From JBLIRR01 sp049472395 (GTDB lineage: Bacteria > SZUA-182 > DTGQ01 > JBLIRR01), in NCBI GenBank assembly GCA_049472395.1, contig JBLIRR010000002.1:248001-312000 (forward strand): DNA of 64,000 nucleotides, in the 5' to 3' direction. The notes beneath the pieces were generated by a model. It did not search any database. It saw nothing but the letters and a program-made list of their open reading frames with translations, and was not told the origin of the DNA. Numbering within the stretch: the first letter of the stretch is position 1; each line of letters begins with the position of its first letter. Below are positions 43,609 through 53,113 of the stretch, one piece after another. The translations under genes and the position numbers were made by a program.

Positions 43609-45974
43609 TGAAGTTTTCAATCTCGAAAAAATTAGGAGTTATTTATATTATAATGATAATGGGGCTTTTGGGTGCCATTATCTCTAACTTTCTTTTTTCT
43701 AAGAGCTTGTTGAAACAATCGACATATGCCACTACGATAAGTATTCCCATGGCCTTTAAGGCCAAACAGATGGAACTGCATATAATTCAGGTCCAGCAGT
43801 GGCTTACGGATATATCTGCCACTAGGGCTGCGGAAGGGTATGATGACGGATTTAATGAAGCTCAGGTGCATGCGGAGAAATTTTATGCTCTTATAGAGGA
43901 ATTTATTGCGCACTATGAGAGTAAAAATTACTACAAAGCAGTTGTCGACCTCAAAGAATTGAAAAAAGATTTTGACGGATATTATGAGATGGGAAAAGAG
44001 ATGGCAGAGGCATATATCCAAAAGGGCCCTGCGAAGGGAAACCTTTTTATGGAAAAATTCGATCCCTATGCTGAAAAATTAGCGAATAGTATCAATAGGT
44101 TTCTTAATAACCAGATGCAAGACCTCACATATAAACTAAGCAGGGTTGTTCTTTCAGCAAAACGGGCAAATACTGTCAATATCCTTATGGGCATATTTAT
44201 CATAGGGCTCTCCACGGTTATTTTCTTTTATGTGAGTATGGGAATTCAGCAAGGCAGCAAGGAAATATTAAAGAAAATAACACGAATTTCACACGGCAGT
44301 CTTGAGATCGACACCGAGGCAAAATCGATGGATGAATTAGGTGATATTGCTCATCTTTTAAATAAGATGAGTGGTAATTGGCGAGGTATGGTGCGCGATA
44401 TCATAGGTCATGCTGAGACATTGAAGGTATCATCGGAAAGCCTTCTTGATTCCTCGAAAATCACCGCATCAGTCGCACAAGAAATGGAACAAAAGGCGAA
44501 TAATGCCAATTCCGCGAGCGACAGGGCAGCCACTATGCTGAATGCGGTCTCTCAGGATGTAAAAAACACTTCCTTAAATGTCGCCGCGTTGGCTACTGCA
44601 ACAGAGGAGATGTCAAGTAATATCAATACAATAGCAGATTCAACAAGCCAAACCTCACAGAATGTCAGTACTGTCGCTTCTGCAGTTGATGAGATGAGCA
44701 CCAATATCGATTCAGTGGTCTCAAATATCTCTGAAGTATCAAATTCGGTTAATACAGTCTCAAGTGCTATTGGTGAGATGAGTAGTTCACTTGCCGAAGT
44801 GTCTAAAAATTGCCTCGATGCGAGCCGCATATCATCCGAGGCTAATAATAAAGCTAAAACAACCACCGAGGTCATAGAAAAACTAAAATCATCGGCTCAG
44901 AAGATCGGCAAGATAGTGAATGTTATCAATGATATTGCAGATCAAACAAATATGCTTGCCCTTAATGCCACCATTGAAGCGGCTGGCGCGGGCGAAGCAG
45001 GGAAGGGTTTTGCCATTGTGGCTAATGAGGTAAAGGCATTGGCAAAACAAACCGCAGATGCCACAGAAGAAATAGAAGCGCAAATAGAAGAGATGCAGGC
45101 GAATACAAGCCATTCTGTGTTGGCAATTGAAGAGATTGCGTGTATTATTGAGCATATTAATCAGATAAACAAGATTATTGCCTCAAGTGTTGAAGAACAA
45201 ACAGCAACCACAAATGAGATTGCACAATCTATTGAAAGTGCCGCGATAAATGCGAGACAGGTTGCTGAGAATGCGCAAGAAATTCAAGGAGGGGTAAATG
45301 AAGTTGCGAAAAGCGCCAATGAGGTGGCCGCTGGTGTCAGTGAGATTGCACGCTCAAGCAATGAAGTGGCATCCGCAGCGAATGAGATTGCGAAAGAATC
45401 AGAACACGCATCAAAGGGAGTCAATTTAATTGAAAAGAAAACACAAGATGCAAATATGACTATTTTGGGAGCAACCACTGATATAAAGGCGGTAAACCGG
45501 GGCGCTTCATCAACGGGTGCAGGAGCGGATATGACCATATCAGCGGCCATGGACCTTTCTGCCATGGCAGATAAATTATCTGAGGTAATGAGGCAATTTA
45601 TGATCGGTAAGGCGAACTTTGACATTGGGAAAATCAAGGGGGCACATCTTGCCTTTATGCGGAAACTCGAAGCTGCTATTAGCGGAAAAGTAACTATTAA
45701 ATCCGATGATATAGCGAATGCCCATGAATGCGAATTTGGCAAGTGGTATGATCATGAGGGAGAAAAAAAATTCGGGGATCTTCCTGTTTTCAAAGAAACA
45801 GGCATCGCGCATAATGAGATTCATGAGTTGGCGAAGGAAGTTGCATCCCTGACGGTTCAGGGAAAGATAGATGATGCTCGCTCTTTACTCCCTGACCTTG
45901 ATAGAGTGAGGTATCAGCTCTTTCAAAAAATCGACACCCTCTACCGGCAAAACCTCGACAGCGGAAAATCTTAA
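43608..45974 (+). CDS. Methyl-accepting chemotaxis protein with CZB zinc domain
   Basis: 788 aa. A membrane helix (9-29), a helical periplasmic sensor (about 32-185, four-helix-bundle-like), a second helix (about 190-210), HAMP, a long signalling coiled coil with the hairpin tip LALNATIEAAGAGEAGKGFA and EVKALAKQT, and a C-terminal CZB domain. The CZB ligands fit: His680, Cys708 in HECEFGKWY, His735 and His739 in AHNEIHELA, with spacing close to TlpD. CZB domains sense zinc or hypochlorite by Cys oxidation in other bacteria. It is the only chemoreceptor in the window and ends 1 bp from the convergent response regulator. Confidence 0.95.
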   Translation: MKFSISKKLGVIYIIMIMGLLGAIISNFLFSKSLLKQSTYATTISIPMAFKAKQMELHIIQVQQWLTDISATRAAEGYDDGFNEAQVHAEKFYALIEEFIAHYESKNYYKAVVDLKELKKDFDGYYEMGKEMAEAYIQKGPAKGNLFMEKFDPYAEKLANSINRFLNNQMQDLTYKLSRVVLSAKRANTVNILMGIFIIGLSTVIFFYVSMGIQQGSKEILKKITRISHGSLEIDTEAKSMDELGDIAHLLNKMSGNWRGMVRDIIGHAETLKVSSESLLDSSKITASVAQEMEQKANNANSASDRAATMLNAVSQDVKNTSLNVAALATATEEMSSNINTIADSTSQTSQNVSTVASAVDEMSTNIDSVVSNISEVSNSVNTVSSAIGEMSSSLAEVSKNCLDASRISSEANNKAKTTTEVIEKLKSSAQKIGKIVNVINDIADQTNMLALNATIEAAGAGEAGKGFAIVANEVKALAKQTADATEEIEAQIEEMQANTSHSVLAIEEIACIIEHINQINKIIASSVEEQTATTNEIAQSIESAAINARQVAENAQEIQGGVNEVAKSANEVAAGVSEIARSSNEVASAANEIAKESEHASKGVNLIEKKTQDANMTILGATTDIKAVNRGASSTGAGADMTISAAMDLSAMADKLSEVMRQFMIGKANFDIGKIKGAHLAFMRKLEAAISGKVTIKSDDIANAHECEFGKWYDHEGEKKFGDLPVFKETGIAHNEIHELAKEVASLTVQGKIDDARSLLPDLDRVRYQLFQKIDTLYRQNLDSGKS

Positions 45975-45975
45975 G

Positions 45976-46341
45976 TTATTGCAATAACTCTTGGACCGCT
46001 TCAAGGAGTTCAGCGCGCTTAATGGGCTTTACAAATGTATGTTTTACCCCAAATTTCTTGACCATGCCCAGATAAGAATCAGGGCTGATGCGCCCTCCGC
46101 CGGACATGGCAATGATTGCAATATTAGGGAAATCACGCTTAAACTTCCTGATTGTCTCAATACCTTCCATTTCAGGCATAATAAGATCAGTGATAATAAG
46201 ATCAGCGGGATCTTCACGGTAAAGCTTTATGGCGACCTTGCCGTTTGGAGCAGTCACCACTTCATAACCCGCTCTCTCCAGCATTTGCTTGAGCATCTCC
46301 TGTATCTGCACATCATCATCTATTATAAGAATACGCGCCAT
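45976..46341 (-). CDS. Single-domain response regulator
   Basis: 121 aa receiver domain only: Asp-Asp-Asp in LIIDDD, phosphoacceptor in IITDLIMPEMEG, Ser switch in IAMSGG and Lys in FVKPI. It faces the end of the chemoreceptor gene and is divergent from the REC-PAS kinase at 46503, so it may serve either. GGAAAGGAGAG precedes the ATG. No sigma-28-like element was found for it. Confidence 0.88.
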   Translation of the reverse strand: MARILIIDDDVQIQEMLKQMLERAGYEVVTAPNGKVAIKLYREDPADLIITDLIMPEMEGIETIRKFKRDFPNIAIIAMSGGGRISPDSYLGMVKKFGVKHTFVKPIKRAELLEAVQELLQ

Positions 46342-46502
46342 AATTTAATCTCTCCTTTCCATTTTTATGCAGTGTACCTTTTTTTGGATTTTATTGCAAT
46401 ATCCCTTTGTACTCTCTGTGGTAAATTGAAAACCATCGAGGACAGAGCTGCACGTGAAAAATACCGAAAAGAAAAAGTTGAACCTTACAATGGAGAAAAT
46501 GT

Positions 46503-47990
46503 ATGGAGATTGGGCAAAAGATACTCGTAATTGATGATGATACCATAACATGTAAGCTTTTAGATCATATACTCACAGGTACAGGATACGCGCCATTTTG
46601 TGTTCACAATTGTCAACAGGCCATTGAAGCTGTTCAGAATAATTTCTTTAACCTTGCCCTTATCGATTTAAATCTCCCTGATATACCCGGTATTGAGGTC
46701 ATGCATAAGATCAAAAAATTGTCTCCGGATACAGAGGCGATAATAATCACTGGTAATGCCTCAGTTGATACAGCGGTTCGGGCCATGCAGGATGAGGCCT
46801 TCAGCTATGTAACGAAGCCTATAGATAAGAGTTATCTAGTGGCCCTTATTGCCAAGGCATTGGAAACACAAAGATCACAAATACAGCATAAGCAGGCAGA
46901 GCAGGAACGCATACGCCTTGCTGCTGCAATTGAACAGATTACCGAAAGCATCATCATAACCGATAGAGAAGGCACAATACAGTATGTCAATCCTGCCTTT
47001 GAAAATATAAGTGGCTATAAGCGGAATGAAGTCATGGGAAAACTTGCTGAAATATTTCAGGATAATGGGAATACACAATTATCAAAGGCAATATGGGACA
47101 GCCTTAATCGTGGCATGACATGGAATGAAAACATAATTGCGAAGAAAAAAGATGGCTCAATGTATCAGGTCGATTTAACGGTTTCACCTGTGCGTGATTC
47201 CTCACATGCAGTCAACAACTATGTGGCGGTAATGCGCGATGTGACCTATGAGGTAAGCCTTGAACGACAACTCCGGCAGGCTCAAAAAATGGAGGCCATA
47301 GGAACTCTTGCTGATGGTATTGCTGATGAATTTAATAATCTATTGGCAATAATTATGGGCAATTTAGAGCTCGTCCGATATGATATTCCAGCATGGAATC
47401 CAGCAAAGCAAAATCTGGAGAAAGTGCTTGAAGTCTGTGCACATGCCAAAGAAGCAGTACGCCAAATCTTTATCTTTACCCGTCAAGATAACCAAGAAAG
47501 AAAACCCATACACATTACTCCTATCATTAAGGATACTCTGAAACAAATAGAAGAATCAGTGCCCTCTTCAATTGAAATTAAAGGAAGTTTAAAAAAATCG
47601 GCAAAAGTGTTAGCTGATCCTACTCAAATCCATCATATGATGCTCAATCTTTACACGAACGCACTGTGGGCAATGCGCGAGAGAAGAGGCATGCTGGAGG
47701 TCAAATTAAAAAATGCGTATCTTGATAATGAGACAATATCAAAATACCCGGGATTTAAAGCCGGTCAGTACGTTCAGATAAAGGTAATAGATAACGGCTG
47801 CGGTATAGCTCCTGATATTATAGAGAGGATATTTGATCCTTACTTTACCACAAAGGCTGTCAATGAAGGCAGTGGCATGGGGCTTGCGGTTGTCCATGGA
47901 ATCGTGAAAAGCCATGGCGGAGTGATAACTGTCCATAGTATTCTTGGCAAAGGCACGACTTTTACAATACTTTTCCCGGCATATCTTTAA
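46503..47990 (+). CDS. Receiver-PAS-kinase-like protein with the H-box histidine replaced by Asp
   Basis: 495 aa. An N-terminal receiver has Asp55 in LIDLNLPDIPG and Lys105 in VTKPI. A PAS domain covers about 138-250. The dimerisation helix matches the common QKMEAIGTLAGGIAHDFNN family but reads GTLADGIADEFNN, so the phosphoacceptor His is Asp275. The HATPase is otherwise complete (NLYTNALWAM, DNGCGIAP, DPYFTTK, GSGMGLAVVHG). It may lack autokinase activity and act on a partner, or use ATP binding for signalling; that is inference. GGAG lies 7 bp before the ATG. Its 3' end overlaps the convergent 822-aa kinase by 4 bp. Confidence 0.9.
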   Translation: MEIGQKILVIDDDTITCKLLDHILTGTGYAPFCVHNCQQAIEAVQNNFFNLALIDLNLPDIPGIEVMHKIKKLSPDTEAIIITGNASVDTAVRAMQDEAFSYVTKPIDKSYLVALIAKALETQRSQIQHKQAEQERIRLAAAIEQITESIIITDREGTIQYVNPAFENISGYKRNEVMGKLAEIFQDNGNTQLSKAIWDSLNRGMTWNENIIAKKKDGSMYQVDLTVSPVRDSSHAVNNYVAVMRDVTYEVSLERQLRQAQKMEAIGTLADGIADEFNNLLAIIMGNLELVRYDIPAWNPAKQNLEKVLEVCAHAKEAVRQIFIFTRQDNQERKPIHITPIIKDTLKQIEESVPSSIEIKGSLKKSAKVLADPTQIHHMMLNLYTNALWAMRERRGMLEVKLKNAYLDNETISKYPGFKAGQYVQIKVIDNGCGIAPDIIERIFDPYFTTKAVNEGSGMGLAVVHGIVKSHGGVITVHSILGKGTTFTILFPAYL

Positions 47991-50455
47991 GAAAGGCTGG
48001 CTGTTTTGTGAAGAATCTTGGGAGCAAGCTTCGATTTTAAAAGAATATTCTTTAATTCTTCAAATTCCCTGGTAAGCGTGTGAAAAATATCGTGAGATTT
48101 TTGAAGATCACCTTGACGCCCTGCAACCTCCATTTGATAAGCTACCTCCATTAACGCCTCGGCCTCAATATTAGAAGATGAACCTTTGATTGTGTGCGCT
48201 ATTTGTTCGATCTCTCCTGTATTATTATCTTTCAATGCCTGATTTAAGGCTTCTATCCGAAGAGGGATATCTTCCAAGTAAATCTCAATAACCTCCCGGC
48301 ATAGCTCTTCATTTTTGCCCATTCGACCCAATAACGCATCTAAATCAAATCGTTTCTTCTTTTTAGTTTCCACATGCTTTTGAGCTGATTTGGGACTCTG
48401 TGTCTGGGGGGGGGAATGCACTATTTGTTTTTCAATTATTTCTACAAGTTCCTGTGGCTTAATTGGTTTGGATATATAATCAGACATTCCTGATTCAAGA
48501 CATCTTTCTCTGTCACCCTTCATCGCATGAGCGGTCATGGCGATGATTGGCAACTTATGATTTAACACCTTTGAGTTCGGATCGCGAATTATTTTTGTTG
48601 CTTCAAAACCATCCATTTTCGGCATCTGAACATCCATTAAAACAAGATCATAATACCTCTTCTCCAATATTGAAATTACCTCTTGCCCGTTATTCACGGA
48701 ATCAACTCGATATCCCAATATACTGAGAATCCCTAATGCTACCTTTTTGTTTACAAGGTTATCTTCAGCCAATAAAATCTTTATCTTTCGTTTTTTATCT
48801 TCCGCAAGGGAGTGCCGGGTAATAATAGGCATATTATACTTTTCAGCACTGCTGCTTTTGGTGCCGAGAATCGTCGTGAGGCATTCGTAGAGCATAGGCT
48901 GTTTAGTCGCCGTCGTAAGATATGCTGTAAATCCAATTTCTTCCAACCTGGCAACGTCACCTCGCTGTCCATTAGTAGTTACCATAACTAAGGGAATATG
49001 CTGCAATAGGGGATCTGCCTTAATTAAACGACCAAGTTCTTCCCCATTCATATCCTGCATCTGCGTTTCAATAAGAACTGCGTCATATGATTCATGCCGT
49101 GCCTCTGCTTCTTGAAGCATCATAATGGCCTCTCTGCCACTGATGACCCCATAGGGGATACATTGACAGGCTTTAAGCTGTTTTTTTAATGTCAAACCTC
49201 TTTTTTTATTGGCAGCGACGACAAGAATTCTTGTCCCTCGAATATCCGCCGGAATGACAGGAGATGATTTCTTGTCCTCAGCTGGAGTCTCCAAATTGAG
49301 TGTAAACGAAAAAGTGCTGCCTTTTCCTTCCATGCTGTTCACGGAAATTTTACTGCCCATCATCTCTGCAAGTTGATTTGAAATAACCAATCCCAAGCCG
49401 GTTCCGCCATATTTACGGGTCATCGAAGGGTCTATTTGGGAGAATGATTTAAATAAAAGGCCCATACGTTCTTTGGGTATACCTATTCCCGTGTCACTGA
49501 CTTCAAAGTGCACTTCAGCGTGACTTTCAGTTTTACCTTTTAACGTCACTTGAGTGTGGACCCCCCCTCTTTCAGTAAATTTAATGGCATTACCGACCAG
49601 ATTAATGAGTATTTGCTTTAGCCGTCCGGGATCTCCTCGAACAAAAGAGGGAACATCATGATGAACAGAACAGCTAAATTGAAGCCCTTTCATCTGAGCT
49701 TGGATGCTCAACATATCACTCATGCTTTGCAGGGCGATCCTTAAATCAAAATTGATATACTCAAGATCCAGTTGACCTGCCTCAATTTTAGAGAAATCAA
49801 GAATATCATTCACTATAGTCAAGAGAGAATTTGCTGAAGATTTTATCGTATCCGCGAATTCGCGCTGTTGATCGTCCAATTGAGTCTCTAATAAGAGATG
49901 TGTCATGCCAATGATTCCATTCATAGGAGTGCGTATTTCATGACTCATATTGGCAAGAAAAGCGCTTTTCGCCTTATTGGCCGCTTCGGCAGATTCTTTG
50001 ACCTTTCTTAGATTCTCTTCCGACCGCTTAAGCTTGGTAAGCATAAGCTTTAATTCATTTTTCTGGATATAAAGGTCGATGAATACCCTCACCTTGCTTT
50101 TAAGAATATCCGGCTCAATAGGTTTGAATAAGTAATCAACCGCACCTGATTCATATCCCTTGAATACATGTGTTTTTTCCATGCTTATGGCAGTGACAAA
50201 AATTATAGGGATGTGTCGTGTTCTTTTGCTCCCCTTCATCAACGTTGCAGTCTCGAATCCATCCATATCAGCCATCTGGACATCAAGCAGGACAAGAGCA
50301 AAATCATATTCCAACATTAAAGCCAATGCACTATCCCCTGACCGTGCCTTGAAAATATTCAACTCCAGATCATCGAGGACGCTTTCCAACGACAATAGAT
50401 TTTCCAGTTTATCATCCACAATAAGGATATTGGCTTTTTCATTCTTATGTTTCAT
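47987..50455 (-). CDS. Hybrid histidine kinase REC-HisKA-HATPase-pseudoREC-REC-Hpt
   Basis: 822 aa, soluble. An intact N-terminal receiver has Asp58 in LLDVQMADMDG. HisKA His172 is in NMSHEIRTPMNG; HATPase motifs LINLVGNAIKFT, DTGIGIP and GGTGLGLVIS are intact. The middle receiver is dead: Ala414-Ala415 replace the acidic pair (LVVAANKK), Glu463 replaces the phosphoacceptor (LIETQMQDMNG) and Thr515 the Lys. The last receiver is normal with Asp608. Hpt His754 is in AHTIKGS. From the kinase domain on it aligns with the 867-aa kinase at 11441, so the two are paralogues whose first post-kinase receivers decayed differently. Confidence 0.93.
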   Translation of the reverse strand: MKHKNEKANILIVDDKLENLLSLESVLDDLELNIFKARSGDSALALMLEYDFALVLLDVQMADMDGFETATLMKGSKRTRHIPIIFVTAISMEKTHVFKGYESGAVDYLFKPIEPDILKSKVRVFIDLYIQKNELKLMLTKLKRSEENLRKVKESAEAANKAKSAFLANMSHEIRTPMNGIIGMTHLLLETQLDDQQREFADTIKSSANSLLTIVNDILDFSKIEAGQLDLEYINFDLRIALQSMSDMLSIQAQMKGLQFSCSVHHDVPSFVRGDPGRLKQILINLVGNAIKFTERGGVHTQVTLKGKTESHAEVHFEVSDTGIGIPKERMGLLFKSFSQIDPSMTRKYGGTGLGLVISNQLAEMMGSKISVNSMEGKGSTFSFTLNLETPAEDKKSSPVIPADIRGTRILVVAANKKRGLTLKKQLKACQCIPYGVISGREAIMMLQEAEARHESYDAVLIETQMQDMNGEELGRLIKADPLLQHIPLVMVTTNGQRGDVARLEEIGFTAYLTTATKQPMLYECLTTILGTKSSSAEKYNMPIITRHSLAEDKKRKIKILLAEDNLVNKKVALGILSILGYRVDSVNNGQEVISILEKRYYDLVLMDVQMPKMDGFEATKIIRDPNSKVLNHKLPIIAMTAHAMKGDRERCLESGMSDYISKPIKPQELVEIIEKQIVHSPPQTQSPKSAQKHVETKKKKRFDLDALLGRMGKNEELCREVIEIYLEDIPLRIEALNQALKDNNTGEIEQIAHTIKGSSSNIEAEALMEVAYQMEVAGRQGDLQKSHDIFHTLTREFEELKNILLKSKLAPKILHKTASLS

Positions 50456-50501
50456 ATTTTACGCTCCAAAGACACACCTTGATACACCTTTTGCTACATT
50501 C

Positions 50502-50528
50502 TCATCGGCAAGGATTTGGTTTTCCTTC
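50502..50528 (-). promoter_or_regulatory. Sigma-28-like promoter motif before the kinase at 47987-50455
   Basis: On the minus strand GAAG (50528-50525), 15 bp, GCCGATGA (50509-50502), 46 bp before the start codon. One mismatch to GCCGATAA. Confidence 0.5.
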
Positions 50529-50544
50529 AAAATCCCGACTCTAG

Positions 50545-50596
50545 CGAAGCTCCGCCTCAAACCGACAAGGTTGAAGGCTTTTTCTGCGGAGCTTCG
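50545..50596. repeat. Inverted repeat with 11-bp perfect arms
   Basis: CGAAGCTCCGC (50545-50555) and GCGGAGCTTCG (50586-50596), with an inner AACC-GACAA-GGTT stem. The phrase CTCC(G)CCTCAAACC also occurs in altered form at about 39335 (CTCCGTCTCAAACCAGCAAG), suggesting a dispersed family. Confidence 0.6.
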
Positions 50597-50599
50597 TTA

Positions 50600-50694
50600 T
50601 GCAGGTTACTGGATGCTCGATCCTGGATAAAAAATAAAAAGATATTCCTTTTAATACCAGTATCTAGAAACCAGCATCCAGCATCGATCATGCA
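50600..50694. repeat. Imperfect inverted repeat of the GCATCCAGCATC type
   Basis: CTGGATGCT (50609-50617) and AGCATCCAG (50673-50681) are exact reverse complements, flanked by TGCA on both sides. Strings of CCAGCATCCAG/CCAGTATC are common intergenic repeats in many genomes. No coding function. Confidence 0.5.
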
Positions 50695-50762
50695 AAAACT
50701 TGACTCATTTGTGAAGTTTTGGGTTATAAATAACGGCTAGATATAACACACTCATAGTATAT

Positions 50763-53090
50763 TTAATAAAGCCATACCCTGAGCATTGAAAGTAATTTTT
50801 CAGGGTCTACCGGTTTTGCCAGATAGTCATTAGCCCCAGCTTCGATACATTTATTCCGATCACCCCTCATTGCTTTCGCCGTGAGAGCGATTACAGGAAG
50901 CTTCTCAAGTCTATTCTGTTTTCGAATTTCTTTCATAGCAGTATATCCATTCATCACAGGCATCATGATATCCATCAAGACAAGATCTATATCAGGAGTA
51001 TTATTAAGACATCGTAATCCCTCTTTTCCGTTTTTTCCCACCAGAATATTCATGCCGTTTTCCTCTAAAATACTTGTGAGGGCAAATACATTCCGCATAT
51101 CATCATCCACAATAAGTATTTTCTTATTTTTCAATATCGATTCACTATTATGTATCTTTCCAAACATCTTTCTCTGTTCTTCGGGGAGCTGTGCTTCCCT
51201 AAAGTGGAGAAACTTTATTGTTGCATGTAAAAGCCTTTCGGGAGATTTTGCTCCTTTTATAATTATTTGTTCAGCATAGTTATTGATCACTATTTTTTCG
51301 TTTTTCGTAAGTTTCTTCCTTGTGTAGATTATGATCGGAATATAACGAAGAGCTTCATGAGCTCTTATTTTTATCAATAGGTCAACTCCTGTCATGTCGG
51401 GTAACTCAAGCTCTTGAACCACATAATCAAACGCCCCTGAGGTTAATTGTGTATAGGCCTCCCCTCCGGATCCTACAGAGGTAATGACTATATCCGTCAT
51501 GCCCAAAAGTGTTTCTATTGATTTTCTTTGAGTCTGATCATTGTCTATGACAAGAATATTTTTTACATGAAGAGAAATACAGTGTTCTATTTTTAGAAAA
51601 ATTTTTTTTAATCTATCCAAAGTGATCGGCTTCACAAGACACCAGGCAGCGCCCATCTTTCTAATCTCAGAGGGTTCATCAAAATCTGAAATAAAATAGA
51701 TCGGGATGTGCCTTGTTGTCGGATTATTGGTGAGCCTCTCTACAACAGCCACTGCATTCATACCAGGGATTTTCCTTTCCAGAATAATTGCGTTAGGCTT
51801 GTAATAATCAGCAAGATGGAGCCCCATTTCTCCATCTTCTGCAATCAATGTTTTAAATCCTTTTCTTTGGGATAATCTTTGTAAAATCTTTGCTAATTTG
51901 GCAGTAGATTGAATAAGCAGAACCGATTTATCAGCGACTAAAAGTTCTCGCCTGTCGTCATTCAAGGAATCAAGAGTTCTTATATTTTTTTTTGTCTCCC
52001 TCTCCTCTTGCTTCTCACCCTTGTCAGTGAAACCTCTTATTTCCTTGCCTGCGAATCCTTTATCCTCAGTTTTATTCTTATCAAAGAGGACGTGGGGTGT
52101 ATCGGGCAAATACACTGTAAAAGTGCTCCCTTTTCCTTCTTCACTCTCCACATGGATTTCCCCTCCTAAAAGCTTTGCATACTCTCTTGAAATGGAGAGG
52201 CCTAATCCTGTTCCGCCATATTCCTTACTCGTCGTCCCATCTGCCTGTTGGAATGCCTCAAATATGAGTTTTTGTTTGTCCTTTGGAATTCCTATCCCTG
52301 TATCTGCAATTGAAAAGGCAATAATACCCTGTGATTTGAGAGTGCTGGTGGACGTATTAATTTCCTCCTTCGGGCGTTTGATAGATAAGGTGATCTCCCC
52401 TTCAAAAGTGAACTTGCACGCATTAGAGAGCAAATTTTTAATAATTTGCTCCATCCTCCTGCGGTCTGTGCGAAATACAGAAGGTACATCCTCGGAGATA
52501 TCCGCATGTAATGTGAGTCCTTTATCTTGAGCTAGTGGCTGGAAACTTTGAGTGATCGCATTGGCAAAATTAACGAGATCAACATCCTCTAAAATAAGCT
52601 TCATCTTACCGACTTCTGCCTTAGATAAGTCTAATATATCATTAATGAGAGCCAGAAGATCAGAACTTGAGGAATAAATAATTTGACAAAATTGCACCTG
52701 TTTGTCCGTAAGATTGCCCTCCTTATTTTCGGACAATAACTTTGAGAGAAGCAGCGCACTATTTAAAGGGGTCCTGAGCTCATGAGACATATTTGCGAGG
52801 AATTCAGACTTATATGTGCTCACTTTTTCCAAATCTCTTGTCTTATCGATAACAAGATTGTGCATCGTTTCCAGCTCACGGCTTTGTTTTTCTATTAAAG
52901 AAGCCATTTCAGAGAGCATTCGCTTTAAACGTATAATATGCACAATATATAAGGATGCGAGACAGAGAGATCCCAAAAGAAAAAAAATGCCTTGAGAAAA
53001 ATATGGAGAACTTACGAGACTAACTATGACTAAGAGAATGAGAATAATGAGGAGGGGATATGCAAAAATGAGTGTATTAGTGCGCTTCAT
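50763..53090 (-). CDS. Membrane hybrid histidine kinase with three C-terminal receivers, two degenerate
   Basis: 775 aa. Two membrane helices (about 6-28 and 33-54) are followed by a coiled coil, HisKA with His103 in MSHELRTPLN, and an intact HATPase (LLSNACKFT, DTGIGIP, GGTGLGLSIS). Receiver 1 lacks the acidic pair (Gln394-Ser395) and has Glu438 at the phosphoacceptor position. Receiver 2 has Glu560 there (VVQELELPDMTG). Receiver 3 is normal, with Asp707 in LMDIMMPVMNG. There is no Hpt, so a separate one or the adjacent receiver protein (53114-53533, 23 bp upstream) may complete the relay. No sensory domain is visible. Confidence 0.92.
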   Translation of the reverse strand: MKRTNTLIFAYPLLIILILLVIVSLVSSPYFSQGIFFLLGSLCLASLYIVHIIRLKRMLSEMASLIEKQSRELETMHNLVIDKTRDLEKVSTYKSEFLANMSHELRTPLNSALLLSKLLSENKEGNLTDKQVQFCQIIYSSSSDLLALINDILDLSKAEVGKMKLILEDVDLVNFANAITQSFQPLAQDKGLTLHADISEDVPSVFRTDRRRMEQIIKNLLSNACKFTFEGEITLSIKRPKEEINTSTSTLKSQGIIAFSIADTGIGIPKDKQKLIFEAFQQADGTTSKEYGGTGLGLSISREYAKLLGGEIHVESEEGKGSTFTVYLPDTPHVLFDKNKTEDKGFAGKEIRGFTDKGEKQEERETKKNIRTLDSLNDDRRELLVADKSVLLIQSTAKLAKILQRLSQRKGFKTLIAEDGEMGLHLADYYKPNAIILERKIPGMNAVAVVERLTNNPTTRHIPIYFISDFDEPSEIRKMGAAWCLVKPITLDRLKKIFLKIEHCISLHVKNILVIDNDQTQRKSIETLLGMTDIVITSVGSGGEAYTQLTSGAFDYVVQELELPDMTGVDLLIKIRAHEALRYIPIIIYTRKKLTKNEKIVINNYAEQIIIKGAKSPERLLHATIKFLHFREAQLPEEQRKMFGKIHNSESILKNKKILIVDDDMRNVFALTSILEENGMNILVGKNGKEGLRCLNNTPDIDLVLMDIMMPVMNGYTAMKEIRKQNRLEKLPVIALTAKAMRGDRNKCIEAGANDYLAKPVDPEKLLSMLRVWLY

Positions 53091-53113
53091 ACTTTTTTTC
53101 GCTCATTTTCCCC

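Larger units (their letters stand above)
50456..50762. other. 307-bp intergenic region with dispersed-repeat sequence
   Basis: No gene. It contains the kinase promoter motif (50502-50528) and two inverted repeats (50545-50596 and 50600-50694), described separately. Confidence 0.6.

Noticed and set aside
46395..46450. CTCTGTGGT and GACAGAG fragments resembling the repeat at 32457
   Set aside because: Only short matches; not enough to call a repeat copy.
46463..46470. ACCGAAAA before the kinase at 46503
   Set aside because: Distance to the start is 32 bp and there is no GAAN at the right spacing, so it was not counted with the promoter family.
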